Assembly (NCBI GenBank): GCA_942493075.1 | Contig: OW818681.1 | Coordinates: 3,906,001-3,970,000, forward strand | Source: JBBQYD01 sp942493075 | GTDB taxonomy: Bacteria > Verrucomicrobiota > Verrucomicrobiia > Limisphaerales > UBA8199 | Direction: 5' to 3' | Length of the DNA: 64,000 nt | Part shown: positions 51,988-61,522 of the stretch, in pieces | How positions within the stretch are numbered: position 1 is the stretch's first letter | How the letters are laid out: each line of letters begins with the position of its first letter | Position numbers and translations under genes: made by a program | Notes under the pieces: model-generated | What the model was told of the DNA's origin: nothing | Database searches by the model: none | The model's input: the letters and a program-made list of their open reading frames with translations, nothing else

Positions 51988-54132
51988 TCACTGTGCCACG
52001 CGGACACGGTAGAATCGGCACTGTGGCGCTACGCTTGGATCAGTGAAGATGTCATTGCCTGAGCCATTGGTGCATGTCGCCAGCGTGGTCCACAGAACGA
52101 GGTCGTCTGACGCTTGAATTTCCAGCACCTGGTTGGGCGCGCTGGTGACGCGAAATTGCCAGTGCCCGTCGGTCAAGCGCACCAGCGAATCCGGCGGAAG
52201 GAAGGGGATTTGAGTCAGCCGCAGGATGTTCAACCCAGCCGACCCATCAGCCACAAATACAAGGTTGCTGTGAATCGCTACTCCGTAAGCTTGGCCGCTG
52301 CTGCGATATTGTCCCAAGAGGGTGCAATGAGCCGGATCTTGTGTATCCCAAACCTGCAAGCCGCCGTAATCGCAAGCGACATAGGTGCGTTCAGCAGTTA
52401 AAACAAGATCGCGCGCGGTTCGTGGCAAGTAATTCGTGCTGAGCACACGGCACTCTACCGGGTTGCTCACATCAAGAACACGGAAGCAGTTATCCTGAAG
52501 CACATAGAGTTTGTCGCTGGAAATGGCCGCCGGCCTGCCATAGTGGTCAAGACCGCTGATGCGGACGCAATTGGTAGGTTGGCTTATATCCACGATATCC
52601 AGACCAAAGGCACATCCGACGTAGGCAAGTTTATCGGAAAGAACCAACCCGTTAGCATAGCCACCTCGAGGAGCATAGGAACCAACGTACGTGCAGTTGG
52701 TGGGATCTCTGACGTCCAGGGCATGAAACCCGGAGTAGGTGCCGCTCACGTAAGCGTAGCTGCCGGAGAGCGCGATGCTGGTGCCGTTGTTGCCCACACC
52801 GTACCCACCTGCCACAAACGGATTGGACGGATTGCTAATGTCTACAAGTTCCAAGCCTCGGTATCCGGCGAGACAATAAGCGATTCGTTCAGACGCTATC
52901 ACATCCACCGCACTACCTGCGAAGTTGACTCCGGTGACTCGAAAGGGGTGGGCGCTGTCGCTGATATCGATGACGTGCAACGAGCCATATCCATCTGCCA
53001 AATAAGCGTGGTTCCCAAAGACCGACACGGCTCTGATGTTAGCCCTGAGCCTGTAACCGCCGACCAACACACACGCGGTCGGATCGGTGGCGTCGAAGAC
53101 CTGCAACCCGGCGGACTCGTCCAACACGTAAACGTAGTGACCGGAGGCCGCCACAGCATGAGCGGCTCCACCCGTGCCGTAGCTTCCAACGCGGGTGCAA
53201 TTTGACGGGTCACTGACGTCGATTACGTGCAAACCCAGGTCGGCCACCCAAGCGTAATTGCCCGAAACCGCTACGCCCTCGGTATAGCAGTGACTGGGAG
53301 GCGCCGTCTCGTATGCGCCCGAAGGGGTAGCTTTGGCGGGATCACTGATGTCGAACACCTGCAATCCGAAGCAGGCTTCCGTCACATAGGCATAGTCGCC
53401 CTGGATGGCGACGTCAGTCACCGATTCGGCAAATCCCCCTACGCGAATGCAGTTGGTCGGATTGCTCACATCGATTACCTCCACATCGCCGGCTGCGACA
53501 AAAGCAAGTTTACCGTCGAGGGTTACTTTCGAGGCCCAGTTGGCCGTTTGATAACCGCCAACGCGCACACAGTTTGCTGGATCAGTTACGTCGATCACAT
53601 GCAGGCCACTGTCGCCATCTGTAACGTAGGCATAAGGCGGAGAAACCGCCACTCCGTAAGCATAACCAGCCGTGTCATACCGCCCGGCGTGCACGCAATT
53701 TGTCGGCTCGCTGACGTCAATGATCTCCAAACCGGTGTAATCAGCAACATAGGCGTATTTGCCCGAAACCGTGAGTCCCCAAGCGCCGCCAAGGGTGTCG
53801 TAGCCGCCGACCGGAACACAGTTGCTTGGGTTATGCACGTCAACTACGATCAGTCCGGCGTTACCCGCTGCGATATAGGCCAAATGGTTAGTGACTATGA
53901 TGCCCCAGCCATACTCGCCTGAAGCATGGGGCGGCCAATGGCCCACTGGCGTGAGTTGGACCTTGCTCGGCTCAGCGCTCGCCAGGACAGTTCCGGCCAA
54001 AACTCCAATCGAACCGACAAGTGCCGTAAGGAGGAAGCCAAGTATGTCACTCGTGACCCGAACCTTTGGTTGGTGGCTGCATGTTTCTTGAAGGTTGTCC
54101 CTCAATTGAATCGATTCGTTTGTTGGCCTCAT
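51988..54132 (-). CDS. Exported LVIVD-repeat beta-propeller protein
   Basis: A 714-residue exported protein. After an N-terminal hydrophobic segment (LGFLLTALVGSIGVLAGTVLA), about 14 repeats of roughly 40 residues follow, each with a core such as AYIAAGNAGLIVVDVHNPSN or AYVADYTGLEIIDVSEPTN. This is the LVIVD repeat (Y.A....GL.V.D.S.P) that forms a beta-propeller-like structure. The last ~80 residues (LTDGHWQFRVTSAPNQVLEIQASDDLVLWTTL) resemble the short beta domain at the C-terminus of many verrucomicrobial secreted proteins. ATG at 54132. Ligand unknown; a surface-binding role is likely. Confidence 0.88.
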   Translation of the reverse strand: MRPTNESIQLRDNLQETCSHQPKVRVTSDILGFLLTALVGSIGVLAGTVLASAEPSKVQLTPVGHWPPHASGEYGWGIIVTNHLAYIAAGNAGLIVVDVHNPSNCVPVGGYDTLGGAWGLTVSGKYAYVADYTGLEIIDVSEPTNCVHAGRYDTAGYAYGVAVSPPYAYVTDGDSGLHVIDVTDPANCVRVGGYQTANWASKVTLDGKLAFVAAGDVEVIDVSNPTNCIRVGGFAESVTDVAIQGDYAYVTEACFGLQVFDISDPAKATPSGAYETAPPSHCYTEGVAVSGNYAWVADLGLHVIDVSDPSNCTRVGSYGTGGAAHAVAASGHYVYVLDESAGLQVFDATDPTACVLVGGYRLRANIRAVSVFGNHAYLADGYGSLHVIDISDSAHPFRVTGVNFAGSAVDVIASERIAYCLAGYRGLELVDISNPSNPFVAGGYGVGNNGTSIALSGSYAYVSGTYSGFHALDVRDPTNCTYVGSYAPRGGYANGLVLSDKLAYVGCAFGLDIVDISQPTNCVRISGLDHYGRPAAISSDKLYVLQDNCFRVLDVSNPVECRVLSTNYLPRTARDLVLTAERTYVACDYGGLQVWDTQDPAHCTLLGQYRSSGQAYGVAIHSNLVFVADGSAGLNILRLTQIPFLPPDSLVRLTDGHWQFRVTSAPNQVLEIQASDDLVLWTTLATCTNGSGNDIFTDPSVAPQCRFYRVRVAQ

Positions 54133-54299
54133 AGGCTCTGAGTGGCGCAGGTTTGACTACCAACCCTCGAGCCAAACTATTGATGCTGTCTGAGGGCGAT
54201 GGCCGCGGCGCTTTGGTTTGGCTTTCTATAAGGGCAGCTTTTATGCCAACCGATTCTGTTCCGGAATCACGTTTAGAATGTCTCGTTCTAAGTTGATGA

Positions 54300-55076
54300 A
54301 TGAGCCGAGGTTGCGTGCTTGTCACGCATTTGGCGCGACAATCACGCACGCTCATCGAGTGGGCGCAATGGAAACGTGAGGGCATTGCAGGGGTGCCGGG
54401 GCCGATGAGCTTGACACACAAGTGCGACGAAACTAAGAATCCTGGCATGCTTGGAGCCTCCGCTGAAATCACACGATGGTTATTGTTTTGTCGCTCCCGT
54501 GGCATCAGCCATCTTCGCGAGGAAATTGCGTGCGTGTGTGGCTCCAGGCGGATCGAAGCATCATTTTCCATTCGGCCGGAGCGTTCTTATAACGCCTCAG
54601 CCGAAGGCGAATTACTCGGCGCTACACTCAGCTTTGAGGCAAAGAGCCGACGACGTTTGCCCGGTGATGAAGAGAATTCGAGGGTGCCGCTTTTTGTAGG
54701 CACCTTTAATTACGCTGAGGGCGTTTCGGGCGATTTCGTAGTGCGGCCGAAATCCGACGGCGAACTCATGGCGCTCGGTGTGTATGGCGCGCCGCCCGCG
54801 TTTCACTTGATCAGGACCGATCCCTCTCGAACAGCCTCTCCCGTGGAAATCCTCGGCGTGCCAGGTTGGAAAATACATCTCGAAGACCCGGCCCAGTATG
54901 AGCCCTCGATCTCGAAAAAAGAACTTCCCGCGGCTGGCAATCCGCTCCATTTCGCCGGCTACTGCGTCGGGCGCGCCGAAAGAAATGGGAACCTTCCTAT
55001 GCCGGGCGTGTTGGTTACAATGTTACTGGCATACCAGCTACTGTTGAAACCGTATCACCTGAAATCCGCGGATTGA
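54300..55076 (+). CDS. Hypothetical protein, doubtful 5' end
   Basis: An open frame of 258 codons between the LVIVD gene and an IS1380-type transposase. The first ~130 residues are Arg- and Cys-rich and look non-coding, while the last ~120 (VPLFVGTFNYAEGVSGDFVV, GVYGAPPAFHLIRTD, EILGVPGWKIHLEDPAQYEP, PLHFAGYCVGRAERNG) look like a folded protein. The real gene may start inside, or this may be the remnant of a gene disrupted by insertion. I do not recognise a family. Confidence 0.35.
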   Translation: MSRGCVLVTHLARQSRTLIEWAQWKREGIAGVPGPMSLTHKCDETKNPGMLGASAEITRWLLFCRSRGISHLREEIACVCGSRRIEASFSIRPERSYNASAEGELLGATLSFEAKSRRRLPGDEENSRVPLFVGTFNYAEGVSGDFVVRPKSDGELMALGVYGAPPAFHLIRTDPSRTASPVEILGVPGWKIHLEDPAQYEPSISKKELPAAGNPLHFAGYCVGRAERNGNLPMPGVLVTMLLAYQLLLKPYHLKSAD

Positions 55077-55264
55077 GTTGAATGCGCACGGGCGTGACCC
55101 GGGCAATTGAGGGGTCAGGGGTCATTGAGGGGTCTACAGTGCAGCTCTGTGATGGGATCGAATCGTGCGAAGAGCTTGCGTGCGTGTTGATGAGCTCGCC
55201 GGATATACCCCAATCCTTAGCCTGATGCGAGAAAAAGCGTTTTAAGGTGAAAAAAGCGTTGACT

Positions 55265-55289
55265 CTATATCACCAGTATGGTGATATAG
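55265..55289. promoter_or_regulatory. Perfect palindrome before the IS1380-type transposase
   Basis: CTATATCACC-AGTAT-GGTGATATAG, a perfect 10-5-10 dyad ending five bases before the GTG start at 55294. It could be an operator or a translation-blocking hairpin limiting transposase expression. Confidence 0.7.
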
Positions 55290-55293
55290 CACT

Positions 55294-56643
55294 GTGCCGC
55301 TCTTCACAAAGCAAAAAACCAGATTTCACCTCAAAGTCACCCACTCTGACCAAGCTACCGCTCATGGCGGCCAGGTCCTTGTCGATGCTCTCTGCCGCCG
55401 GTTCGGCTTATGGAAACGCATCCAGAGCGAACCTGCTCTGGAGGTGCGCAAGCGCACCGGCGCTGGTTTCTCTCCGGTAGCCATCATCGCCCAACTCCTC
55501 TTTGCCTTCACCAGCGGCGCCGCTTCGCTGGCTGACGCCGAACGGATGGGCAAAGATGAGGTGCTCATGGGCCTGCTGGGCCTGGAGAAAGGAGCCGATC
55601 AAACGACCCTGGGTGAGTGGCTGCGCGCCCTGCCCCCTGAAGGCATCCGGGTCCTGCACCGCATTTGTGCCGACTTTGTGGATTGGTCCAGTCAACAGGC
55701 CAAGCCAGCTCGCTGGCTTCACGCGGGCGAGATCGAGACATTCTTCGACGACACTGAGGTGGAAGTGTGGGGCAAGAAGTTTGAGGGAGCTCGCATGAAC
55801 TACGAAGGCAACTCAGCCTTGAGCTGGCAGACCCTCTGGTATGGCCCCTGGATGCTCGATGGCATTCTGGACGGAGTTGCCGATGTGAGCGAGCATCTGC
55901 CAGTGTTGCTGCAAGAGCACCAGCACCGGTGGGAAGGCCGCCCCAATTATTTCTATGCCGACAGCGGGTCCAGCGCAGGCAAATTCCTTAACTGCATTGA
56001 GCAGTCAGGCTTTGGCCGCTGGAGTGTCAGCTACAATAAGTGGCCCGACAAGCTCGACCGCCTGGCCTCTGAAGTGCTCGAAAGCCAGTGGAGCCCCTTG
56101 CCGCCAGCCGGCCAACCGCAGGAGCAATACACCTGGGTCAAACACCAGCCCGGCGAATGCGCCCAGGTGGAGACCTTCGCCACAGTGCGCTGGAAAAACA
56201 ATGGTGATTTGTTCTGGCGCTACGCTTATGTGGTTTGCCGGGCTGGCGAGAAAGACAGTCCGCGCGCTGTTTTTGAGCGGCACCACCTCAAAGGGGCCAA
56301 GGAGCGGGGTTTCAGTGATGTGCTCAGCGGCCTGGATCTGCACCATCCGCCCTGCCAGGATCTGACTGCCAATCAAGCCTTCTATGCCATTGGAATGCTG
56401 GCCCACAACGTATTGATCAGCCTGCGGGTGCTGGATCTGCCCGATGAAGCGCAGGGATGGCAGATCAAAACGATCATCCGCCATCTGTTGACGGTGCCAG
56501 CCACGGTAAGCACACATGCACGCTATACGGTGGCTCACATTTGCGTGCCGGCCGGATGGATGCGCTGGTGGCGCCTGTTCCTGGACAATTGGATCCCCAA
56601 ACGCAAGGCAGGGCGGCCCGCGGTAGAGCTTGTGGATACATAG
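55294..56643 (+). mobile_element. IS1380-type DDE transposase
   Basis: A 449-residue transposase with GTG start. It has the IS1380/IS4-superfamily layout: an N-terminal helical DNA-binding part (ALCRRFGLWKRI), then FFDDTEVEVWG (first Asp), NYFYADSGSSAGKF (second Asp), and a long insertion before AVFERHHLKGAKERGFSD (Glu). NQAFYAIGMLAHNVLISLRVL near the C-terminus is the conserved helix after the catalytic Glu. It appears full length. Clear terminal inverted repeats and target duplications could not be found by eye. Codon use is like that of neighbouring genes. Confidence 0.85.
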
Positions 56644-56675
56644 CCCGTCCGAATTCCTAACTCGCAGATCCAGGC

Positions 56676-56696
56676 AACTCGCTTTAAGAGCGAGTT
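56676..56696 (+). terminator. Hairpin after the IS1380-type transposase
   Basis: AACTCGCT-TTAAG-AGCGAGTT, a perfect 8-5-8 stem 33 bp after the stop. No T-run follows; it may be an end-proximal IS hairpin rather than a true terminator. Confidence 0.45.
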
Positions 56697-56911
56697 ACGG
56701 TGGGGTCTGCCCAAATACTGTCCGGCAAGCGCTCGAGTGAGATATTTTCACATCAAACAGCGGCTCACCTTCCCCTGCAGGCACCCTGATCCCCTAAATT
56801 GGCCCAACCCGCTGCCCTTTGTGCCGCTATGGCGTCCCGAAATCGGGGTTCTTCGGGTCAGCCCAATTGCTTGGCTAAGGATTGGGGCGGATATACGGAT
56901 ATACGCAGATC

Positions 56912-57172
56912 TTATTGACCGGTGTGTGGTTTTGGTGATATAATCATTGCTTCACCATTTAACACCGGGGCTATTATGATCTTTCTGCGTTCGGCTTCGT
57001 TGTCGTTCGCCATTTCTGGCTTTAGCCGGTGCTGTAGTTCAACACCCGGGAAACTCACGACACCCTGGGTGAAAAACGATCTAGGGCCGCACTTTTCCCC
57101 GTCGGTCGGCTTCCATTCTATCTCATTCTCAGGCTGCTGCATTTCGGTTATCGAAGGCAACCTGAGCCGCAT
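56912..57172 (-). CDS. Possible small hypothetical protein
   Basis: An 86-codon frame with ATG at 57172 in a 570-bp gap. The product (QQPENEIEWKPTDGEKCG, HRLKPEMANDNEAERRKII) has a protein-like composition. The opposite strand also has an open frame here, and there is no Shine-Dalgarno, so this is weak. No family recognised. The rest of 56700-56910 shows nothing. Confidence 0.3.
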   Translation of the reverse strand: MRLRLPSITEMQQPENEIEWKPTDGEKCGPRSFFTQGVVSFPGVELQHRLKPEMANDNEAERRKIIIAPVLNGEAMIISPKPHTGQ

Positions 57173-57214
57173 CGACCTGTTATCTCACTCTAAAAAGGGG
57201 TTCGCAAGGACATC

Positions 57215-60200
57215 ATGAAAAAGCTAGCTCGTCTTCTTGGATTCGCCGGGCATCTCTCGATCCTGATCGTTATGGTCTGGCGGTTTACCTCTGCCACGTC
57301 CGCCGCAACTTCCTGGCCCATGCACCAGCGCGACGCAGCCAATACCGGGCGCGCCGATTTCTCTGTCCCTCCGAATCGGATGAACAGCAATTTTTTCAAG
57401 TGCATCCGGTGGCAACAGCCGGCGCCTGAATCCCCTAATGACGGAGGCATTGGGGCTAGTGCCATGGCATTTTTCGATTCCATTGAGCCAGAGGGGAAAG
57501 ATCTGGTTGTAGGCGGCTATCATTGGCCCAAAGGCATTCAGGCGATGGATCGCCACACAGGCAAACTGATTTGGTTTGGCAATCCCGGCGGTGGAGAGTT
57601 GATTGGGGATGTCACTCCGGCGTTCTCACCGGACGGTCTGGCGATTTACACGATTAATGATGACACGACCGGAGCGGTCATGGCGGTCTCTGCCGAGCTC
57701 GGGCCGGACACCCCATGGAGCAACAGCAGGGATGCCCATCCGGACTTCTTTCTGGGCGGCGGGCTCAAGGTGGCTCCAGACGGGCGGATATTTGGGAACG
57801 CTTGCGAGAGCCCTCTTTATGCAGCCACGAACCATGGCGACCGCCTAAGCCTGGTTTGGACCGGTGCCTCCTCCCCCTGTGCCTGTTTAGGCTATGCTGC
57901 TCTTTGGCAAGGCCCAGAGGGCCTCCGCGTCATCAGCGGCGGGCGGTGCGGCCTGATCGGGGCGTGGAGTGGTGTCACGGGCCAGGAGCTTTGGATGGCG
58001 GAAATCCCCGGTGGGATGGATGCCGGGCCTACCGTGGATCCGGCGAACGGGAAAATTTACCTGCCAATTGGCTTTGACAATATCTGGATCGGAGGCCTGG
58101 ACAAAGATGGCACGCCTTTGTGGGACGAGGTGGCAAAACCAGTATTCACCTGGGAGGATGGCGTTGATGAGTCGCAGCGCGCGCAGAGTACAGGGTGCCT
58201 CTCAGCCGACGGCGCAACGTTCTATTTTCAGACGATCACCGAGCAGGGAAACGGAAAACTCTATGCGATCCGCACCTCTGACGGTTCGGTGAAATGGAGT
58301 CTGGCAACTGGCGGCGGCGGGACAGAAGAGCGCTGCTCCTCGCCCATTGTCACATCCAACTCCGTAGTGCTGGTTGGAAATAATAGTGGCGGAACTTACT
58401 TTGCCATTTTGGATGCAGAGACTAACGGCGTGGTGCTCGCGACGCTGCCCGTGCTCGATGGCGCCAGCGCCCGATCAAGCTTTACCCTATCGCCTGACGG
58501 TCTTCTTTACCTGCCGGCACGCCTGCTATGGACGGCCGGCAATGGGGATACGACCGCCCCGACATTCGAGCCGGCCAACGTCTTCACGGCATTTGATCTG
58601 ACCGAGGATGGACAGACACCGCCGGTCGAGGGCGAACTCTACGTCGATATGCAAGCCACCGCCCCCTCAGCGGGGACCCCGGTATGGTTGAATCAAGGCA
58701 GCTTGGGCGACTTCACCCGCCACGGCTCTCCAGAGTATGTGTCTGACGTAGCGGGCACCGGCGTTCCAGGGGTGTTTTTTGACGGGGAAGAGTCTTACTA
58801 CTCAGGTCCGGCGAGCATTCCTGATTTGGAGGGCAGCAGCGATCGAAGCATTGAGGTTTGGGTTCTAAACCCCGAGATCGCTGATGAGGAAACCATGGTT
58901 TCCTGGGGACACAGGGACGGTCCAGATGGGAGCAATTTTGCCATCAACTATGGCAGCAGTACTTATTACGGTGCGGCTGGGCACTGGGGGTGGGACTTAG
59001 GCTGGGAGGAGGAGAATCGTGTCCCTCTTTCGAACGTTTGGCACCATATCGTTTACACCTACAATGGGGGCACTCGGTTCCGTGTTTATGTGGATGGAGT
59101 CGAACGGGTGAGAGTGGATGAACTGGGCCCACTGTGCACACACTCAGGAAACACGGTGCTCGTTGGCGCCCAGAACGGCTGGGATGAGAGCCCGGTTCTA
59201 TTGTTCTCCGGATTCCTGAATGCGATTCGTGTTTACGGCGGTGTGCTCACTTCGAACATGGTGGCTGAGAGATTTGAGGCCGGACCAAATCGCGCCGATT
59301 CAGGACTTTTCCTGGATGTGGCATCGGAGCATGGCGAACCGAGCCCCGCGCCAGGCCGGCATACTTATCCGTACGGCGCCATTGTAACCTGTCGCATGTC
59401 GCAAGCGTTGGCAACGAACTCTAATACCGAGTACGTATGTACCGGCTGGAGCGGCGATGGCAGTGTTTCAAATGGGTCAGGTACAGATGTCTCATTTGCT
59501 ATTACCCGGTCTTCCACACTCACCTGGCTTTGGTCACCCGTGCGTTATCGACTTCAAGTCGCCATCGAAGGGGAGGGCGAAATAGAACTGGCGAGTGAAT
59601 GGGCCCCCCCGGGGACCATCAAGGTAGTCAGCGCAACCGCAGCCCCGGGGTGGCGCTTCGATCACTGGAGCGGTGAAACCAACGGCTGCACGATCAATGG
59701 CACGCAGATCCAGGTCGTGATGGACGCCGGACGAAGCATCGACGCACATTTCGTCAGCCAACCGCTCCCCTGGAGCCGGGTTGCTCTACCCGAAACGCAG
59801 CGGCGGGATCGTCATACCGCCTTAGGCAGCGACGGCACCAACATCTTTTTCACACGGGGCGCACAAGCCAACCCTTCATTTTATCGGCTCCCACGCGGTT
59901 CAGCCGTAGCCTCCGAGTGGCAGGCCTTGACTCCCCTGCCCCTGTCGGTTTCGCCGGACCTTAACAGTGGCGTTGGCGACCTCATTTATTATAACGGTGC
60001 ACTCTGGACATTTGCTCGGCGAAACGCCGCTTCAAGCCGGCGCGGTGTTTACCGTTATGACCTGGCTACGAACTCGTGGACGATGGGAGGCTCAACCTCC
60101 TGGGACGGGCCCAACGAGGCATGCGCACCGCTGGCGGCCGATCGTATCCTGGGTGGAGTCATCGGCGCTGACCGAATCCATAGTTACAGTTCGTGGCAAG

Positions 60201-61522
60201 CAGGCACGTGCACAGAAGTAGCCACGCTCCCGGGGAGCGCTTCGCATCCCTGGGCAGCCTGTGTGGGAAACGGGTATGCCTACTTCCTAAAGCATCACAC
60301 AACCTCATCCACCAACGGCGTGTTGGTGCGGGTCAACCAAACCGGCCCAATCCAGGTTCAGGCGCTTCCGGGGCTGCCGTTCAATCCGGGCATCGGTTGC
60401 GCGATCGAATATCTGCCGGGGCACCTTTTTCAAGACGGCCATGAACGGCTGTGGGTTTTGAGAGGAGGCGCGGGAACGGGTGATAACGATGGGTCTTCGT
60501 GGACGGAGAGCAACTCCACCAATAACGTCGCGGTGTATGATTTAATCGAGCGGTTTTGGACATCTGGAACTACCGGATTTCCGACGGATGAAGGCTCGGA
60601 AGCATGCCTGGCAGGCACTACTCTTTATGTACTGGCCGCCAATGGCGTGGAAAATCCTCTTCATTTCATGGACCTCACAAACAGGCAAACGCTGGCCGTC
60701 ATTACACTGAGCATTCAAACACCTCACAACTCGGTCATCCCAGCCGCCGGTTTACACGACGTAATGATGGGGCAACGAGTGGTCTGTGAAGCCCCCGAAC
60801 TCGTCGAGGAGGGCAGCGCTGAGTATCAAATCACAGGCTGGACAGGCTCAGGCAGTGTGCGCTCCGGGACAGGCAACAGAGCCGAACTGATCATTAGTGA
60901 GAATTCGGAACTAACGTGGCAGTGGAACCTAACTCGCTACCGCCTTAATGTTACGCAAGAAGGTTCAGGCAGCACTGAGATTTCGTCTGGCTTGATTGCA
61001 GCCGGAACCCGGCGCACACTGACCGCCTCTCCGTCGCCGGATTGGGAATTCACTTGCTGGTCGGGTGATACGAACGGCTGCACGTTCTTCGAAAACACCG
61101 CAACCATATTGATGGATCAGCCCCGGCGGGTAGTCGCTCACTTTTCCCGAAAGACACCTGTACTGAACGCCACTCACTTTGTCTCCCACACGGGAAGCCA
61201 TGTTCCGCCGTTCAGTTCCTGGATCACGGCAGCCACAAATCTGGAAGCTGCGGTGGAAGTGGCGGCGGACGGAGAAACCATTCTTGTGACTAACGGGGTG
61301 TTCTCACTCGCATCGGAGCTTGTCATCGACAAATCAGTGAAACTCATGAGTGTCAACGGCCCGGGAACCACGATCCTGGATGGAGGGAACCAGAACCGGT
61401 GTTTGCGGATAGCCCATTCAAATGCTGTCGTGGATGGGTTCACACTGACCCGTGGCTGGACGACGAACTCCGGGGGGGAGTCTTTATCAACCAAGGCACT
61501 CTGCAGCACTCCGTGGTACTGA
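57215..61522 (+). CDS. Giant exported multidomain surface protein, 5' segment before a frameshift
   Basis: The first 1435 codons of a very large exported protein. ATG at 57215 has AAGGA seven bases upstream; the signal peptide is MKKLARLLGFAGHLSILIVM. Domains by eye: a PQQ-type propeller (about 28-460; WPMHQRDAANTG, repeated DG...YAIRTSDGSVKW); a LamG/concanavalin-like domain (470-690; SIEVWVLNPEIADEETMVSW, WHHIVYTYNGGTRFRVYVDG); an InlB B-repeat-like unit (695-850; WRFDHWSGETNGCTING); a Kelch-like region (850-1160); a second InlB-type unit (1160-1312; WEFTCWSGDTNGCTFF); then the start of a beta-helix (VEVAADGETILVTNGVF, DGFTLTRGW). The frame ends at 61522 only because a G-tract at 61472-61478 has seven Gs. 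The protein obviously continues in the next frame. Confidence 0.8.
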   Translation: MKKLARLLGFAGHLSILIVMVWRFTSATSAATSWPMHQRDAANTGRADFSVPPNRMNSNFFKCIRWQQPAPESPNDGGIGASAMAFFDSIEPEGKDLVVGGYHWPKGIQAMDRHTGKLIWFGNPGGGELIGDVTPAFSPDGLAIYTINDDTTGAVMAVSAELGPDTPWSNSRDAHPDFFLGGGLKVAPDGRIFGNACESPLYAATNHGDRLSLVWTGASSPCACLGYAALWQGPEGLRVISGGRCGLIGAWSGVTGQELWMAEIPGGMDAGPTVDPANGKIYLPIGFDNIWIGGLDKDGTPLWDEVAKPVFTWEDGVDESQRAQSTGCLSADGATFYFQTITEQGNGKLYAIRTSDGSVKWSLATGGGGTEERCSSPIVTSNSVVLVGNNSGGTYFAILDAETNGVVLATLPVLDGASARSSFTLSPDGLLYLPARLLWTAGNGDTTAPTFEPANVFTAFDLTEDGQTPPVEGELYVDMQATAPSAGTPVWLNQGSLGDFTRHGSPEYVSDVAGTGVPGVFFDGEESYYSGPASIPDLEGSSDRSIEVWVLNPEIADEETMVSWGHRDGPDGSNFAINYGSSTYYGAAGHWGWDLGWEEENRVPLSNVWHHIVYTYNGGTRFRVYVDGVERVRVDELGPLCTHSGNTVLVGAQNGWDESPVLLFSGFLNAIRVYGGVLTSNMVAERFEAGPNRADSGLFLDVASEHGEPSPAPGRHTYPYGAIVTCRMSQALATNSNTEYVCTGWSGDGSVSNGSGTDVSFAITRSSTLTWLWSPVRYRLQVAIEGEGEIELASEWAPPGTIKVVSATAAPGWRFDHWSGETNGCTINGTQIQVVMDAGRSIDAHFVSQPLPWSRVALPETQRRDRHTALGSDGTNIFFTRGAQANPSFYRLPRGSAVASEWQALTPLPLSVSPDLNSGVGDLIYYNGALWTFARRNAASSRRGVYRYDLATNSWTMGGSTSWDGPNEACAPLAADRILGGVIGADRIHSYSSWQAGTCTEVATLPGSASHPWAACVGNGYAYFLKHHTTSSTNGVLVRVNQTGPIQVQALPGLPFNPGIGCAIEYLPGHLFQDGHERLWVLRGGAGTGDNDGSSWTESNSTNNVAVYDLIERFWTSGTTGFPTDEGSEACLAGTTLYVLAANGVENPLHFMDLTNRQTLAVITLSIQTPHNSVIPAAGLHDVMMGQRVVCEAPELVEEGSAEYQITGWTGSGSVRSGTGNRAELIISENSELTWQWNLTRYRLNVTQEGSGSTEISSGLIAAGTRRTLTASPSPDWEFTCWSGDTNGCTFFENTATILMDQPRRVVAHFSRKTPVLNATHFVSHTGSHVPPFSSWITAATNLEAAVEVAADGETILVTNGVFSLASELVIDKSVKLMSVNGPGTTILDGGNQNRCLRIAHSNAVVDGFTLTRGWTTNSGGESLSTKALCSTPWY
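61472..61478 (+). other. G7 tract at the frameshift point
   Basis: Seven consecutive Gs after TCC. Eight would read Ser-Gly-Gly-Gly-Val and join the two segments. The similar tract at 61545-61552 has eight Gs and is in frame (SGGGI). The site could be a sequencing error, a recent mutation or a slippage-prone switch. Confidence 0.85.

Noticed and set aside
51971..51990. AGATCA...TGATCT stem after the LVIVD gene as a terminator
   Set aside because: In the direction of transcription it is followed by an A-run, not a T-run, so it does not fit an intrinsic terminator for that gene.
52543..53922. Two plus-strand frames (220 and 231 codons) opposite the LVIVD gene
   Set aside because: Their regular repeats mirror the LVIVD repeats of the minus-strand gene, which has a signal segment and clear repeat motifs.
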